A stretch of DNA of 7,548 nucleotides. Source: Bacteroidales bacterium. GTDB taxonomy: Bacteria; Bacteroidota; Bacteroidia; Bacteroidales; VadinHA17. The number at the start of each line of letters is the position of its first letter. The stretch's first letter is position 1. Location of the stretch: NCBI GenBank assembly GCA_030692905.1, contig JAUYBT010000090.1, positions 1 to 7,548 of the forward strand, read 5' to 3'. Below are positions 1 to 6,636 of the stretch, piece after piece. The notes under the pieces were generated by a model, which saw nothing but the letters and a program-made list of their open reading frames with translations, was not told the origin of the DNA and did no database searches. Both the position numbers and the translations under genes were made by a program.

Positions 1-1
1 A

Positions 2-856
2 ACAACAAAAAATATTTCAGACCTTAAAGCCGGACAGTATAATTTATTGATCACTGACAGTAATTACTGCACTGCAACAGAAACAATTAATCTCACAGAG
101 CCGGGCAAACTTGGTATGACATTCACTTTGTCGTCAAGCACGGCCGGCGGGTTTAATATAAATTGTGCCGGAGATAGTACAGGTTATATTGATATTGAAC
201 CGCTTAATCAGGTGAAAACGGTTGATTACCTCTGGGACGATGGTATTTTTGGCAAAACAAGGATGAATCTTTCGGCCGGCGATTACAGTGTTATTATTAC
301 AGATGAAAATAATTGCTATGCCGATTCAACAATTACACTTACCGAGCCTGATCCTATGAAACTCGTCTTCGATATATCCCAGCCATTCTGTCCTGATAAA
401 CCTGATGGAGAGATAAGATTAAATGTTACCGGCGGGGTTATGGGAACGGATTATTCATACAAATGGTCTGATAATTCAACCGGCAGGAATGTATCAAATA
501 TTCTGAAAGGATTTTACAAAGTTTCAGTTAAGGACCTGAATGGATGTTCAATTAAAGACTCGGTTATTATTGAGCCATTAAATGAAACCTGTCTGATAAT
601 TCCAGATGCGATTTCCCCGAACGGCGACCTGATTAATGATGTCTGGAATATTGGTATGATTGAGTTATATCCGGGAATGGAAATAAAGATATTTAACAGG
701 TGGGGAGAAATTATCTGGAGATCGGAAAAAGGATATCCGCAACCATGGGATGGAAAGAGCAATGGGTCTTCACTTCCAATTGACTCTTATCATTATATTA
801 TTGATTTGCATAACGGATCGAAACCGTTTGTTGGTAATGTGACGATAGTAAGATAA
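2..856 (+). CDS. SprB-repeat protein, C-terminal part, with type IX (CHU_C, type B) sorting domain; 5' end outside window
   Basis: This is the end of a large secreted surface protein. The frame is open from base 2, and the first residues (TTKNISDLKAGQYN) already belong to a repeat unit, so the gene starts before the window and 284 residues are visible. Three SprB-type repeat units can be seen: the tail of one (about residues 1-35), one at about 55-115 and one at about 130-193. Each ends in a pattern like AGDYSVIITDENNC followed by a short strand and TEP or EPL. The last 88 or so residues, from IPDAISPNGDLINDVW through IFNRWGEIIW to the terminal GNVTIVR, match the gliding-motility-associated C-terminal domain that targets cargo to the type IX secretion system. 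Family knowledge: SprB-like proteins are cell-surface adhesins, and type B domains work with PorP/SprF partners, one of which lies 23 bases downstream. The role in motility or adhesion is inferred; total length and N-terminus are unknown. Confidence 0.9.
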   Translation, partial: TTKNISDLKAGQYNLLITDSNYCTATETINLTEPGKLGMTFTLSSSTAGGFNINCAGDSTGYIDIEPLNQVKTVDYLWDDGIFGKTRMNLSAGDYSVIITDENNCYADSTITLTEPDPMKLVFDISQPFCPDKPDGEIRLNVTGGVMGTDYSYKWSDNSTGRNVSNILKGFYKVSVKDLNGCSIKDSVIIEPLNETCLIIPDAISPNGDLINDVWNIGMIELYPGMEIKIFNRWGEIIWRSEKGYPQPWDGKSNGSSLPIDSYHYIIDLHNGSKPFVGNVTIVR

Positions 857-879
857 AATTTAATATTTTTTAAGCTCTT

Positions 880-1857
880 GTGAGAAAACCGGCTTTCATA
901 TTATTATTGTTTCTGATTGGCAATCTGACTTTCGGACAACAACTACCATTATATAGCCAGTACCTTTATAACAAATTTCTTATCAACCCGGCTGTTGCAG
1001 GAAGTGACGGTTATACAAGCGTTAATCTTACAGCCAGGGAACAATGGGTTGGTTATTATGGCGCACCCCGGACCGTTTCTTTCAGTATGCAGACAAGGGT
1101 GCTTAAGAAAAGCTATATTCTTAAACAAACCCGGGGGAACCGGCAGGTTTACAGGCCAAAATCCGATGGAAAGGTTGGTTTGGGTGGATACATATTCAGC
1201 GATAAGAACGGATTGGTTCAAAGAACAGGTTTCCAGGCTTCATATGCATATCATACGTGGTTACGTAATAGCACTCAACTCTCTATGGGACTTGCTCTTA
1301 CCGGCTATCATTATAAAATAAATGAGAAGGAGATAAATTTTGAAGACCCGAATGAACCATTGCTGAACAATAATCTTCGTCGGGGGATGTTCGTCCCTGA
1401 TGTTACTTTCGGCGCCTATCTTCTTAATGCGAAGTACAGCTTTGGTTTTTCTGCAGATCAGCTATTCGAAGCGTCAGCTAAAATCGGGAATTATGCCTAT
1501 AAAAATTTCAAAATGAGCAGGCACTATTACCTTTTCGGATCATATAATTTTAGTTCGGGAAGTTATATAGAAATCCAACCAGCTTTCCTCTTAATGATGT
1601 CAGAACAACTTAAACCACAAGCCGATATAGGTGTTACATATATCTACAATCAGGATTTCTGGGCAGGATTGGCTTTCCGGACAAGCGGAGCATTAATAGC
1701 AAACCTTGGAGTAAAATACAATAATATCTTTATCGGATACGCATTTGATTTCACTCTTCAGGAAATTCAGAGAATTACCTACGGGACACATGAGATAACA
1801 CTTGCACTTAAGTTTGGAGATAATGCCAGAAGATTTCGCTGGCTTGATCGTTATTGA
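880..1857 (+). CDS. PorP/SprF family type IX secretion outer-membrane protein
   Basis: A 325-residue protein of the PorP/SprF family, outer-membrane beta-barrel proteins tied to the type IX secretion system. It begins with a signal peptide (KPAFILLLFLIGNLTFG, probable cut near residue 19). The family hallmark YSQYLYNKFLINPAVAG follows at residues 25-41, then REQWVGYYGAPRTVSFS. The rest is rich in alternating aromatic strands, such as GLGGYIFSDKNGL and IFIGYAFDFTL, as expected for a barrel. Length is normal for the family. The start is GTG at 880: an in-frame stop lies at 871-873 and no later start keeps the signal peptide. No clear Shine-Dalgarno is visible. It sits 23 bases after the CHU_C cargo gene and is probably co-transcribed with it. 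In Flavobacterium, SprF is needed for surface delivery of SprB, so a cargo-specific docking role is likely here by analogy. A structural or other type IX role for this paralogue cannot be excluded. Confidence 0.92.
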   Translation: MRKPAFILLLFLIGNLTFGQQLPLYSQYLYNKFLINPAVAGSDGYTSVNLTAREQWVGYYGAPRTVSFSMQTRVLKKSYILKQTRGNRQVYRPKSDGKVGLGGYIFSDKNGLVQRTGFQASYAYHTWLRNSTQLSMGLALTGYHYKINEKEINFEDPNEPLLNNNLRRGMFVPDVTFGAYLLNAKYSFGFSADQLFEASAKIGNYAYKNFKMSRHYYLFGSYNFSSGSYIEIQPAFLLMMSEQLKPQADIGVTYIYNQDFWAGLAFRTSGALIANLGVKYNNIFIGYAFDFTLQEIQRITYGTHEITLALKFGDNARRFRWLDRY

Positions 1858-1882
1858 TCTATCCACTTTGTTACTTTTCAGT

Positions 1883-2160
1883 GAGATTCCTCATTCCGAT
1901 GCTCTGTTTTTCAAGGCGATTAATCCCATTTCTGTTACTCTGAGTGGAGATTCCTCATTCCGCTGCGCTTCATTCGGAATGACACAGTTGGGGAGTCGTG
2001 GGAGGGATATAAAGTGCGGACAACGCCCGCACTTTATATCCCTGTCCCCTGCAAAAGCCTGTCATTCCGAGCGATAGCGAGGAATCTATCTCTCTCATTA
2101 CTGAATAATCTCATTTCTGTCATTGCGCTTCGCTTCATTCCGAGCGATAGCGAGGAATCT
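1883..2160. repeat. Composite, roughly symmetrical inverted repeat filling the convergent intergenic gap
   Basis: The gap between the two convergent genes holds four copies of one motif. Two lie in one orientation at 1883-1898 and 1947-1984 (the first 16 bases, GAGATTCCTCATTCCG, are identical). Two lie in the opposite orientation at 2062-2087 and 2135-2160, where 26 bases are identical. A perfect hairpin lies in the centre (2003-2043). The arms measure about 137 and 134 bases, so the outer and inner copies pair up, and GGAATGACA plus the central 17 bases match between arms. A further near-identical 15-mer (TAATCCCATTTCTGT at 1921-1935, TAATCTCATTTCTGT at 2106-2120) is in direct orientation, so this is not one simple palindrome. 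No protein-coding sequence is supported here. It is probably a dispersed non-coding repeat (REP/BIME- or MITE-like); that class is inferred, not shown. Confidence 0.8.
2003..2043. terminator. Perfect 17-bp inverted repeat with 7-base loop, possible bidirectional terminator
   Basis: Bases 2003-2019 (AGGGATATAAAGTGCGG) are exactly complementary to 2027-2043, leaving a 7-base loop. It lies between the stop codons of two convergent genes, where a shared terminator would be expected. There is no T-run on either side, so it is not a standard intrinsic terminator. It may instead simply be the core of the surrounding repeat. The structure is certain; the function is a guess. Confidence 0.45.
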
Positions 2161-2171
2161 TAAGTCTCCGT

Positions 2172-3068
2172 TTAACCAATTGGTTTTCTTAAGATATAAA
2201 TCACTGAACTGCTCCTCCTTCTTTTTAAAACCGATAAAAAAGCAAACAGCTTAGCCTTTGCTATTCCTGTTATGAAAGACAATCCTGAACCTTTATATCT
2301 TTCACTTAAAAGGGAAATATAAAATACATCAAGTGGAAGACTCCTGAGATTTTCTAATATGAACCCTGTTTTTTCAGAAAAAAGTCTGAATGTAGAAGGA
2401 TTGAAATGCCATAAATGCCTCGGAACATCATAAGCAGCCCAGAAACGGCCATAATGTTTTGCATCGTACGAACTGCAATTTGGCAAAGCAATAACACACA
2501 TGCCTCCAGGTTTTAATAAACGAAAGATATCAGAAGCGTATTTAAACGGGTCGTGGAAATGTTCAAGAACGTGCCAGAGGGTGATGCAGTCGAAACTATC
2601 TGCCTCCAATGTTGATATCTGTCCGGGGCCAATAATTTCCAGACCAAACCGTGATATGGAGAAATCGCGGGCTTTTTCATTTATTTCTATTCCTTTAACC
2701 TGCCACCCTGCTTTTTTCATTGTACCGGCAAAATGACCCGTACCACTGCCTATGTCGAGGAGACTTCCTTTATGCAGACCGGTAACCTTATTAATGATGC
2801 CTCTCTTTTTAAGCAGCATAGCGTTCCTGACCAGACGGTATATCTTATTGGAAAACCCTTTTGAGGTGTCGCTGTGCGAAATGTAATCGTCCGAATCGTA
2901 ATATTGACCTATTTCAGCCTCTTCAGGATAATCCTGTGTAAATTCGAATTTGCATGCCGGACATTTATATATCGCAAATTCCTCTTTACTGATTAAATGA
3001 TCAATGCATCTGAAATGTAAAAATATTTTTTCAGATGAGCAGAGCGGGCACACGTTATGATGCACCAT
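2172..3068 (-). CDS. Zinc-ribbon class I SAM-dependent methyltransferase (Methyltransf_23-like)
   Basis: A 298-residue methyltransferase. The N-terminus carries two cysteine pairs, CPLC (C7, C10) and CPAC (C36, C39), forming a likely zinc ribbon. The Rossmann-type SAM-binding core follows: motif I LLDIGSGTGHF around residues 103-113, the acidic ribose-binding position in GIEIN (E128), FDCITLWHVLEH at 159-170 and LLKPGG at 184-189. Family knowledge: zinc-ribbon plus Methyltransf_23 proteins are common in glycan and nucleotide-sugar clusters, where many modify sugars or lipids, but family membership does not fix the substrate. ATG at 3068 lies 1 base past the stop codon of the YfhO-family gene, so the two are almost certainly one operon and may be translationally coupled. 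That context suggests a part in envelope glycan modification, which is inference. No signal peptide is seen; it should be cytoplasmic. Confidence 0.88.
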   Translation of the reverse strand: MVHHNVCPLCSSEKIFLHFRCIDHLISKEEFAIYKCPACKFEFTQDYPEEAEIGQYYDSDDYISHSDTSKGFSNKIYRLVRNAMLLKKRGIINKVTGLHKGSLLDIGSGTGHFAGTMKKAGWQVKGIEINEKARDFSISRFGLEIIGPGQISTLEADSFDCITLWHVLEHFHDPFKYASDIFRLLKPGGMCVIALPNCSSYDAKHYGRFWAAYDVPRHLWHFNPSTFRLFSEKTGFILENLRSLPLDVFYISLLSERYKGSGLSFITGIAKAKLFAFLSVLKRRRSSSVIYILRKPIG

Positions 3069-3069
3069 A

Positions 3070-5529
3070 CTATTCAGACTTTAATTTCTTCTTAAGTTTA
3101 GTCAGGAAATAGCCAGCCAGCAAAAGGATCAACACAACCGAGCTTGCAAGAGAAATTTTATTCCCGGCAATATAAGAAACCGGTTCAAAAGCAAATTTAA
3201 TTTCATGATCCCCTGCCGGAACAATCATTCCTCTCAGCACATAATTTGCGCGAAAGTATTTACTCTCTTTCCCGTCAATATAACTTTTCCATCCTGCAGG
3301 ATAATAAATCTCTGAAAAAACTACAAGCTTCTCTTCCCGTGCCGAGTATTTATAAACCAACTCATCGGGCTGATATGACACAAGTTCTATCTTTTCATTC
3401 TCCAGAACAGGGAAGGATGATTTCTTAACCTGATCCTTAAAAACAATATCGATTACTGCCTCTGTTGAAGGATCAAAAGAGTTAATTGCTAAAATCTCTT
3501 TATTGGCATTCTCTGCCATAACCGGTTTCTCAACAAACCAGGCATTTCCAAGAGCATTCCGGTTAACCAAAGGGGGAGCTTCGGGATTGTAAATTAAATA
3601 TTTTGTATTAAGCATATTAAGTACGGAAGTACTGTTAAAAACAGCCTGAAAATCTTCAAGGGTCTTTGCATTGCTGCCAACTGCCTGAATAAGTTCCAAA
3701 TTACGGATCAGCGATGTATCGATGAGTTCCTGGTATCTCTCCATTTTAGCGCCATGATAACCCCCTATTGATTTATGAAAATATGAGGTGGGAGAATTAT
3801 CATTAAATGTAGAAACGGTAATATTAAGAACCCTGTACTGGGATGGATCTTTAAGGATAAATGCATCGGCTGCCGAAGGAGTGAAAGACTTTTGAATTAC
3901 AGACGGCCTTTCAAACCGGTCAGCATTCAGATATCTCTTGTCAACGGTCCACAGATCGAAAACAATCAGCACGGTAATTATCAGAATAGCATGCCCTTTC
4001 CGGAGCTTGTCGAATATAAGACCAAGGATCACACCTGCTGACAGTAAAATAAATACCAGGGATCTGAAAGCATCGTTTTTAAGCAGATCTTTCCTGTCGG
4101 TTATCAAGGCGGTTTTGAGCCATTCCTTAAGAGCATACTCATCTGGTCCCAGGAAAGAACCTGCAATGCCCGGAATAATCAGAATCAACAAAAGAAACCC
4201 CCCGGTAACCCCGGCAGCAATTTTCAGGCTTTTAATTATTTCTTTTTTTGAAGAGGTACCATTGAAGATATTTCTCAGGGCCAGTATCCCCAATAAAGGA
4301 ATACAAAACTCGGCAATTACAAGAGTCATTGTCACTGCCCTGAACTTGTTATAACCCGGGAAATAATCGATAAAGAGGTTAGAAAGGGGCATGAAGTTTT
4401 TCCCCCAGGCCAGCATTATTGACAGCACTGTTGCAGCCAGGAGCCACCATTTCTCAGGACCTTTTACAAGGATCAAACCAAGAACAAAAAGAAACAGGAC
4501 AATTGCCCCAACATAGTGAGGTCCATCAGTTCCGGGTTGGGTGCCCCAGTATTTCTGAAACTGATAGGCTTCAGCCTGAGCATTTCTCTGACTTAATGCT
4601 TTAAATGTTTCCGAATCACGCTCAAACGGGCGGCTGGAACCACCCTTGTAATCCGGAATGAGAAGATTAAATGTCTCATCAACTCCATAACTCCAGGCAG
4701 TAATGTAATTTTTATCCAACCCGGAGGAATTACTATTATTTTTAAATGTCAGATCTGATTTCCCCCTGATTGAATATTTCCCATATTCATAAGTTGTATA
4801 AAGGCTCGCGAAGTTTATTCCGATCGCAATGACAAAAGGTATTATCAGTAAAGCTGATGTTTTCAGGAATTTTATTACCGCTTTGTTCTTAAAGGAATAT
4901 ACAAATTCAACGATACCGAAAACAAGAAGACAAAGCATAGCATAATATGTGATCTGGGGATGATTAGCCTGGATTTCAAGAGCGAGAATGAAAGATGTAA
5001 ATAATGCTCCCTTTAATGCATTGTACCTGTAAGTGTAATAAATTCCTCCTATCATCGGGGCCATATAAGCCAAAGCTATTGCCTGAGTGTTGTGTCCGGC
5101 CCCCAGAATCTGAAAGAAAAACGACGACAGGCCATAAGCGATAGCCCCGGTTATGGCAAGCCATGGATTGACTCCGAAAATCAGCAACAAAATGTAAAAT
5201 CCGGCCATTGAAAGAAACAATACAGAAACGGGCATCCTGAATGTTCTCAGAAAAGTATCAACGTGCTTTATCAGGTTACCGGGGTATAAGGTAGAAATGA
5301 GATATGCAGGCATCCCGCTGAATATTGAGTTGGTCCATAATGGTTCTTTCCCCTGTTTTGCCCGATAGTCTTGTATCTCTTTCGAATTTATTTTAGAGAC
5401 AGTCGAGTCGTTTGCTTTTAACACTTTACCTTCCAGAACAGGGTAAAAATATGCAAAAGAGATCACTATAAATATTAATACCGCGATCAGATGTGGCAGA
5501 ATGGGTTTGATTTTATTTTTTATTTGCAT
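3070..5529 (-). CDS. YfhO-family polytopic membrane protein (GT-C-like)
   Basis: An 819-residue inner-membrane protein with about 13 hydrophobic helices in the first two thirds, a soluble region, and one last helix (SSVVLILLLAGYFL) before a lysine-rich tail. The first external loop has D41 in LKANDSTVSKINSKE, where GT-C enzymes usually place a catalytic acid, followed by LWTNSIFSGMPAY and a conserved-looking GAGHNTQ (about 143-149). The extracytoplasmic part ends in PAGWKSYIDGK and VPAGDHEIKFAFEP, typical of the YfhO family. Family knowledge: Bacillus YfhO and Listeria GtlB modify lipoteichoic acid with sugars; Bacteroidota have no such polymer, so the acceptor here is unknown. I choose ATG at 5529. 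An in-frame TTG at 5568 would add 13 residues, but it overlaps a promoter-like sequence and precedes no clear ribosome site. The gene ends in TAG, 1 base before the methyltransferase start, indicating an operon. Confidence 0.88.
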   Translation of the reverse strand: MQIKNKIKPILPHLIAVLIFIVISFAYFYPVLEGKVLKANDSTVSKINSKEIQDYRAKQGKEPLWTNSIFSGMPAYLISTLYPGNLIKHVDTFLRTFRMPVSVLFLSMAGFYILLLIFGVNPWLAITGAIAYGLSSFFFQILGAGHNTQAIALAYMAPMIGGIYYTYRYNALKGALFTSFILALEIQANHPQITYYAMLCLLVFGIVEFVYSFKNKAVIKFLKTSALLIIPFVIAIGINFASLYTTYEYGKYSIRGKSDLTFKNNSNSSGLDKNYITAWSYGVDETFNLLIPDYKGGSSRPFERDSETFKALSQRNAQAEAYQFQKYWGTQPGTDGPHYVGAIVLFLFVLGLILVKGPEKWWLLAATVLSIMLAWGKNFMPLSNLFIDYFPGYNKFRAVTMTLVIAEFCIPLLGILALRNIFNGTSSKKEIIKSLKIAAGVTGGFLLLILIIPGIAGSFLGPDEYALKEWLKTALITDRKDLLKNDAFRSLVFILLSAGVILGLIFDKLRKGHAILIITVLIVFDLWTVDKRYLNADRFERPSVIQKSFTPSAADAFILKDPSQYRVLNITVSTFNDNSPTSYFHKSIGGYHGAKMERYQELIDTSLIRNLELIQAVGSNAKTLEDFQAVFNSTSVLNMLNTKYLIYNPEAPPLVNRNALGNAWFVEKPVMAENANKEILAINSFDPSTEAVIDIVFKDQVKKSSFPVLENEKIELVSYQPDELVYKYSAREEKLVVFSEIYYPAGWKSYIDGKESKYFRANYVLRGMIVPAGDHEIKFAFEPVSYIAGNKISLASSVVLILLLAGYFLTKLKKKLKSE

Positions 5530-5565
5530 TACAATTTTATTAAGGTTATTGACCTGAAAGAAAGA

Positions 5566-5573
5566 CAAAAATA
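5566..5573 (-). promoter_or_regulatory. Possible Bacteroidota -7 promoter element for the yfhO-like operon
   Basis: On the minus strand these bases read TATTTTTG, matching the Bacteroidota -7 consensus TAnnTTTG. Transcription would start near 5559, giving a leader of about 30 bases to the ATG at 5529. I see no matching TTTG -33 element at the right distance, and the region is AT-rich, so a chance match is possible. Confidence 0.3.
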
Positions 5574-5597
5574 TGTATTTACCTGTAATTATTTATA

Positions 5598-5694
5598 GCC
5601 TTTGAGTGCCTTTGTGTAATCCTTAGAGATACTTTGTGGTTAACCCTTTTTTAACACGAAGGGTAACAAAGTACTTCACAAAGTAACACAAAGG
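5598..5694. repeat. Nested imperfect inverted repeat upstream of the yfhO-like gene
   Basis: Three complementary pairs are nested around a centre near 5654: CCTTTGTGT (5609-5617) with ACACAAAGG (5686-5694); ACTTTGTG (5631-5638) with CACAAAGT (5677-5684); and ACCCTT (5643-5648) with AAGGGT (5659-5664). Spacing between arms is uneven (13 bases on the left, 1 on the right), so any hairpin would be interrupted. The left edge also holds a 10-base tandem (GCCTTTGAGT then GCCTTTGTGT, 5598-5617). It lies between the HEPN remnant and the yfhO-like promoter region. It could be a dispersed repeat or a weak terminator for the upstream genes; neither is shown. Confidence 0.55.
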
Positions 5695-5741
5695 AAAAAA
5701 CTCTGGGAATTTAAACAAAGTTACGAAAAAATCGGGCATTC

Positions 5742-5812
5742 GATACACGACGCACGGCACAAGACGCATGACACACGGCAAAAGACACACGATGCACGAC
5801 ACACGGCAAAAG
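5742..5812. repeat. Degenerate short tandem repeat rich in ACACGRC/GGCAMAAG
   Basis: A purine/cytosine-rich stretch contains GACACACGGCAAAAG exactly at 5770-5784 and 5798-5812, and a 13-of-15 match (GACGCACGGCACAAG) at 5749-5763. Between them are related pieces such as ATACACGAC, AGACGCATG and ACACACGATGCAC. Copy spacing is 21 then 28 bases, both multiples of 7, suggesting growth from a roughly 7-base unit. It lies just after the stop codon (in transcription direction) of the HEPN remnant. Function unknown. Confidence 0.65.
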
Positions 5813-5840
5813 GAAGAGAATAAGGATAAAGATCAAAAGG

Positions 5841-6245
5841 TTACTTGTTATTCAATCCGATAATTTTTACAGCAAGTTGTCTAAAATCATCAGCGATCGA
5901 AATTGCAGAACTTAGTTCATCTTCTGTCAAATGAATAAATTGATTGGGATATCTGATTTCAACGCTAAATCCATTTAAAAGAATAGCCTTATCAAAAGTT
6001 TCAGGATCAATATCTGTTTTTCTTGATAATATCTATAAAAGATAAGGTAAGTCATGTGACCTTAGGAATTCAATGTCCAGATGAATAAGAGAAGCTTTAA
6101 TGTACTTCTCAACAGCTTGCTGACAATGAAATGCAATCGTGTCAAAATAATCCGGAATATGGTGAAATATCAATCTGGCAGAACCCAAATCATGGTCTGC
6201 TTTCTCGATCCATGTATTAACAATCTCTGAATTAGATTCGCTCAT
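5841..6245 (-). pseudogene. HEPN-domain gene (toxin type) interrupted by an in-frame TAG at codon 71
   Basis: The reading frame from ATG at 6245 gives 70 residues and then meets TAG (6033-6035). The same frame stays open for 63 more codons to TAA at 5841-5843, with no frameshift. The first half has the HEPN hallmarks: EKADHDLGSARLIF (14-27), FHCQQAVEKYIKASL (39-53) and RSHDLPYLL (62-70). The second half continues the family plan, including VEIRYPN (95-101) and a C-terminal helix. The joined length of 134 is normal for the family, so one point change (for example CAG to TAG) probably broke it. Family knowledge: HEPN proteins paired with MNT nucleotidyltransferases act as toxins, often RNases with an Rx4-6H motif; R98-x6-H105 would fit that spacing but lies in the lost half. 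Its start overlaps the MNT gene by 14 bases. A 70-residue fragment lacking the C-terminal helices is unlikely to fold normally. Sequencing error is an alternative. Confidence 0.85.
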
Positions 6246-6549
6246 AAAGCAATTTTGAGGTCTTTATAGCATTATTAATAAAGGAATACTTGATTTCTTT
6301 TTCACTCTCAAATTCTTCCGGTGTGTAAACAATAATGTCTAACGGTATCATGCTGCCAATTAACGATTTTCTTATCTCGAAAACCCGTCTGTGACGAGGT
6401 AGTTTTGAGTTCTGAATTATCAATAAGTCCAAATCACTATCAAGGTTGGGATTGCCTGAGGCATAGGATCCAAACAGAAAAATCTTTTCAGGATTGAAGG
6501 TCAATGCAATCTTGTTAACAATCTCATTTATCTTCGACTTTTCTATCAT
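6232..6549 (-). CDS. MNT-domain minimal nucleotidyltransferase (antitoxin type)
   Basis: A 105-residue protein of the minimal nucleotidyltransferase family (DNA polymerase beta fold). The metal- and nucleotide-binding signature GSx10DxD is complete: G27-S28 in FLFGSYASG, with D39 and D41 in SDLDLLII. A third acidic position, D71 in PLDIIVY, also fits. Length is typical. Family knowledge: MNT proteins pair with HEPN toxins as antitoxins, and in the Shewanella MntA-HepT pair the MNT protein inactivates the toxin by adding AMP to a tyrosine. Here the catalytic residues look intact, but the partner gene is broken. I choose ATG at 6549; the frame extends to a TTG at 6573, less likely because the signature and domain begin well after the ATG and an A-rich stretch (AAAAAAAAGATTC) directly precedes it. 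The MNT gene comes first and overlaps the HEPN start by 14 bases, indicating one transcript. Confidence 0.88.
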   Translation of the reverse strand: MIEKSKINEIVNKIALTFNPEKIFLFGSYASGNPNLDSDLDLLIIQNSKLPRHRRVFEIRKSLIGSMIPLDIIVYTPEEFESEKEIKYSFINNAIKTSKLLYERI

Positions 6550-6636
6550 GAATCTTTTTTTTGCAAGGTACAAATTTTACGTTGATTGTGTATATCCGTG
6601 TAGAATGCTTCTTGATTCTTGATAGGGGAAAATCAC

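Noticed and set aside
514..762. 82-codon minus-strand frame opposite the CHU_C domain
   Set aside because: Antisense shadow of a clear sorting domain, with no start context or motif.
949..1321. Overlapping frames on both strands (949-1221 minus, 995-1321 plus) within the PorP/SprF gene
   Set aside because: Both lie inside a gene with a clear family signature and signal peptide; neither has protein-family features.
1802..2077. Open frame of 91 codons on the + strand over the end of the PorP/SprF gene and the intergenic repeat
   Set aside because: Its first part is a different frame of the PorP/SprF gene and the rest is the inverted repeat; no protein-like composition or family motif.
1883..2160. 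Insertion sequence with its own transposase
   Set aside because: The element is under 300 bases and encodes no transposase-like protein; at most it is non-autonomous.
3938..4354. 138-codon + strand frame inside the yfhO-like gene
   Set aside because: It is antisense to a well-supported membrane protein gene and shows no recognisable domain.
5742..5812. Possible CRISPR array
   Set aside because: The repeated unit is about 15 bases, the intervening segments are only 6 and 13 bases and resemble the repeat itself, and no cas gene is nearby.
6033..6035. TAG as a recoded sense codon (amber suppression or pyrrolysine) in the HEPN gene
   Set aside because: TAG terminates the yfhO-like gene in this window, no recoding element is visible, and a simple nonsense mutation explains it better.
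6550..6573. TTG start at 6573 for the MNT gene
   Set aside because: It adds only 8 residues before a well-placed ATG; the nucleotidyltransferase domain does not need them and the A-rich stretch they span suits a leader.
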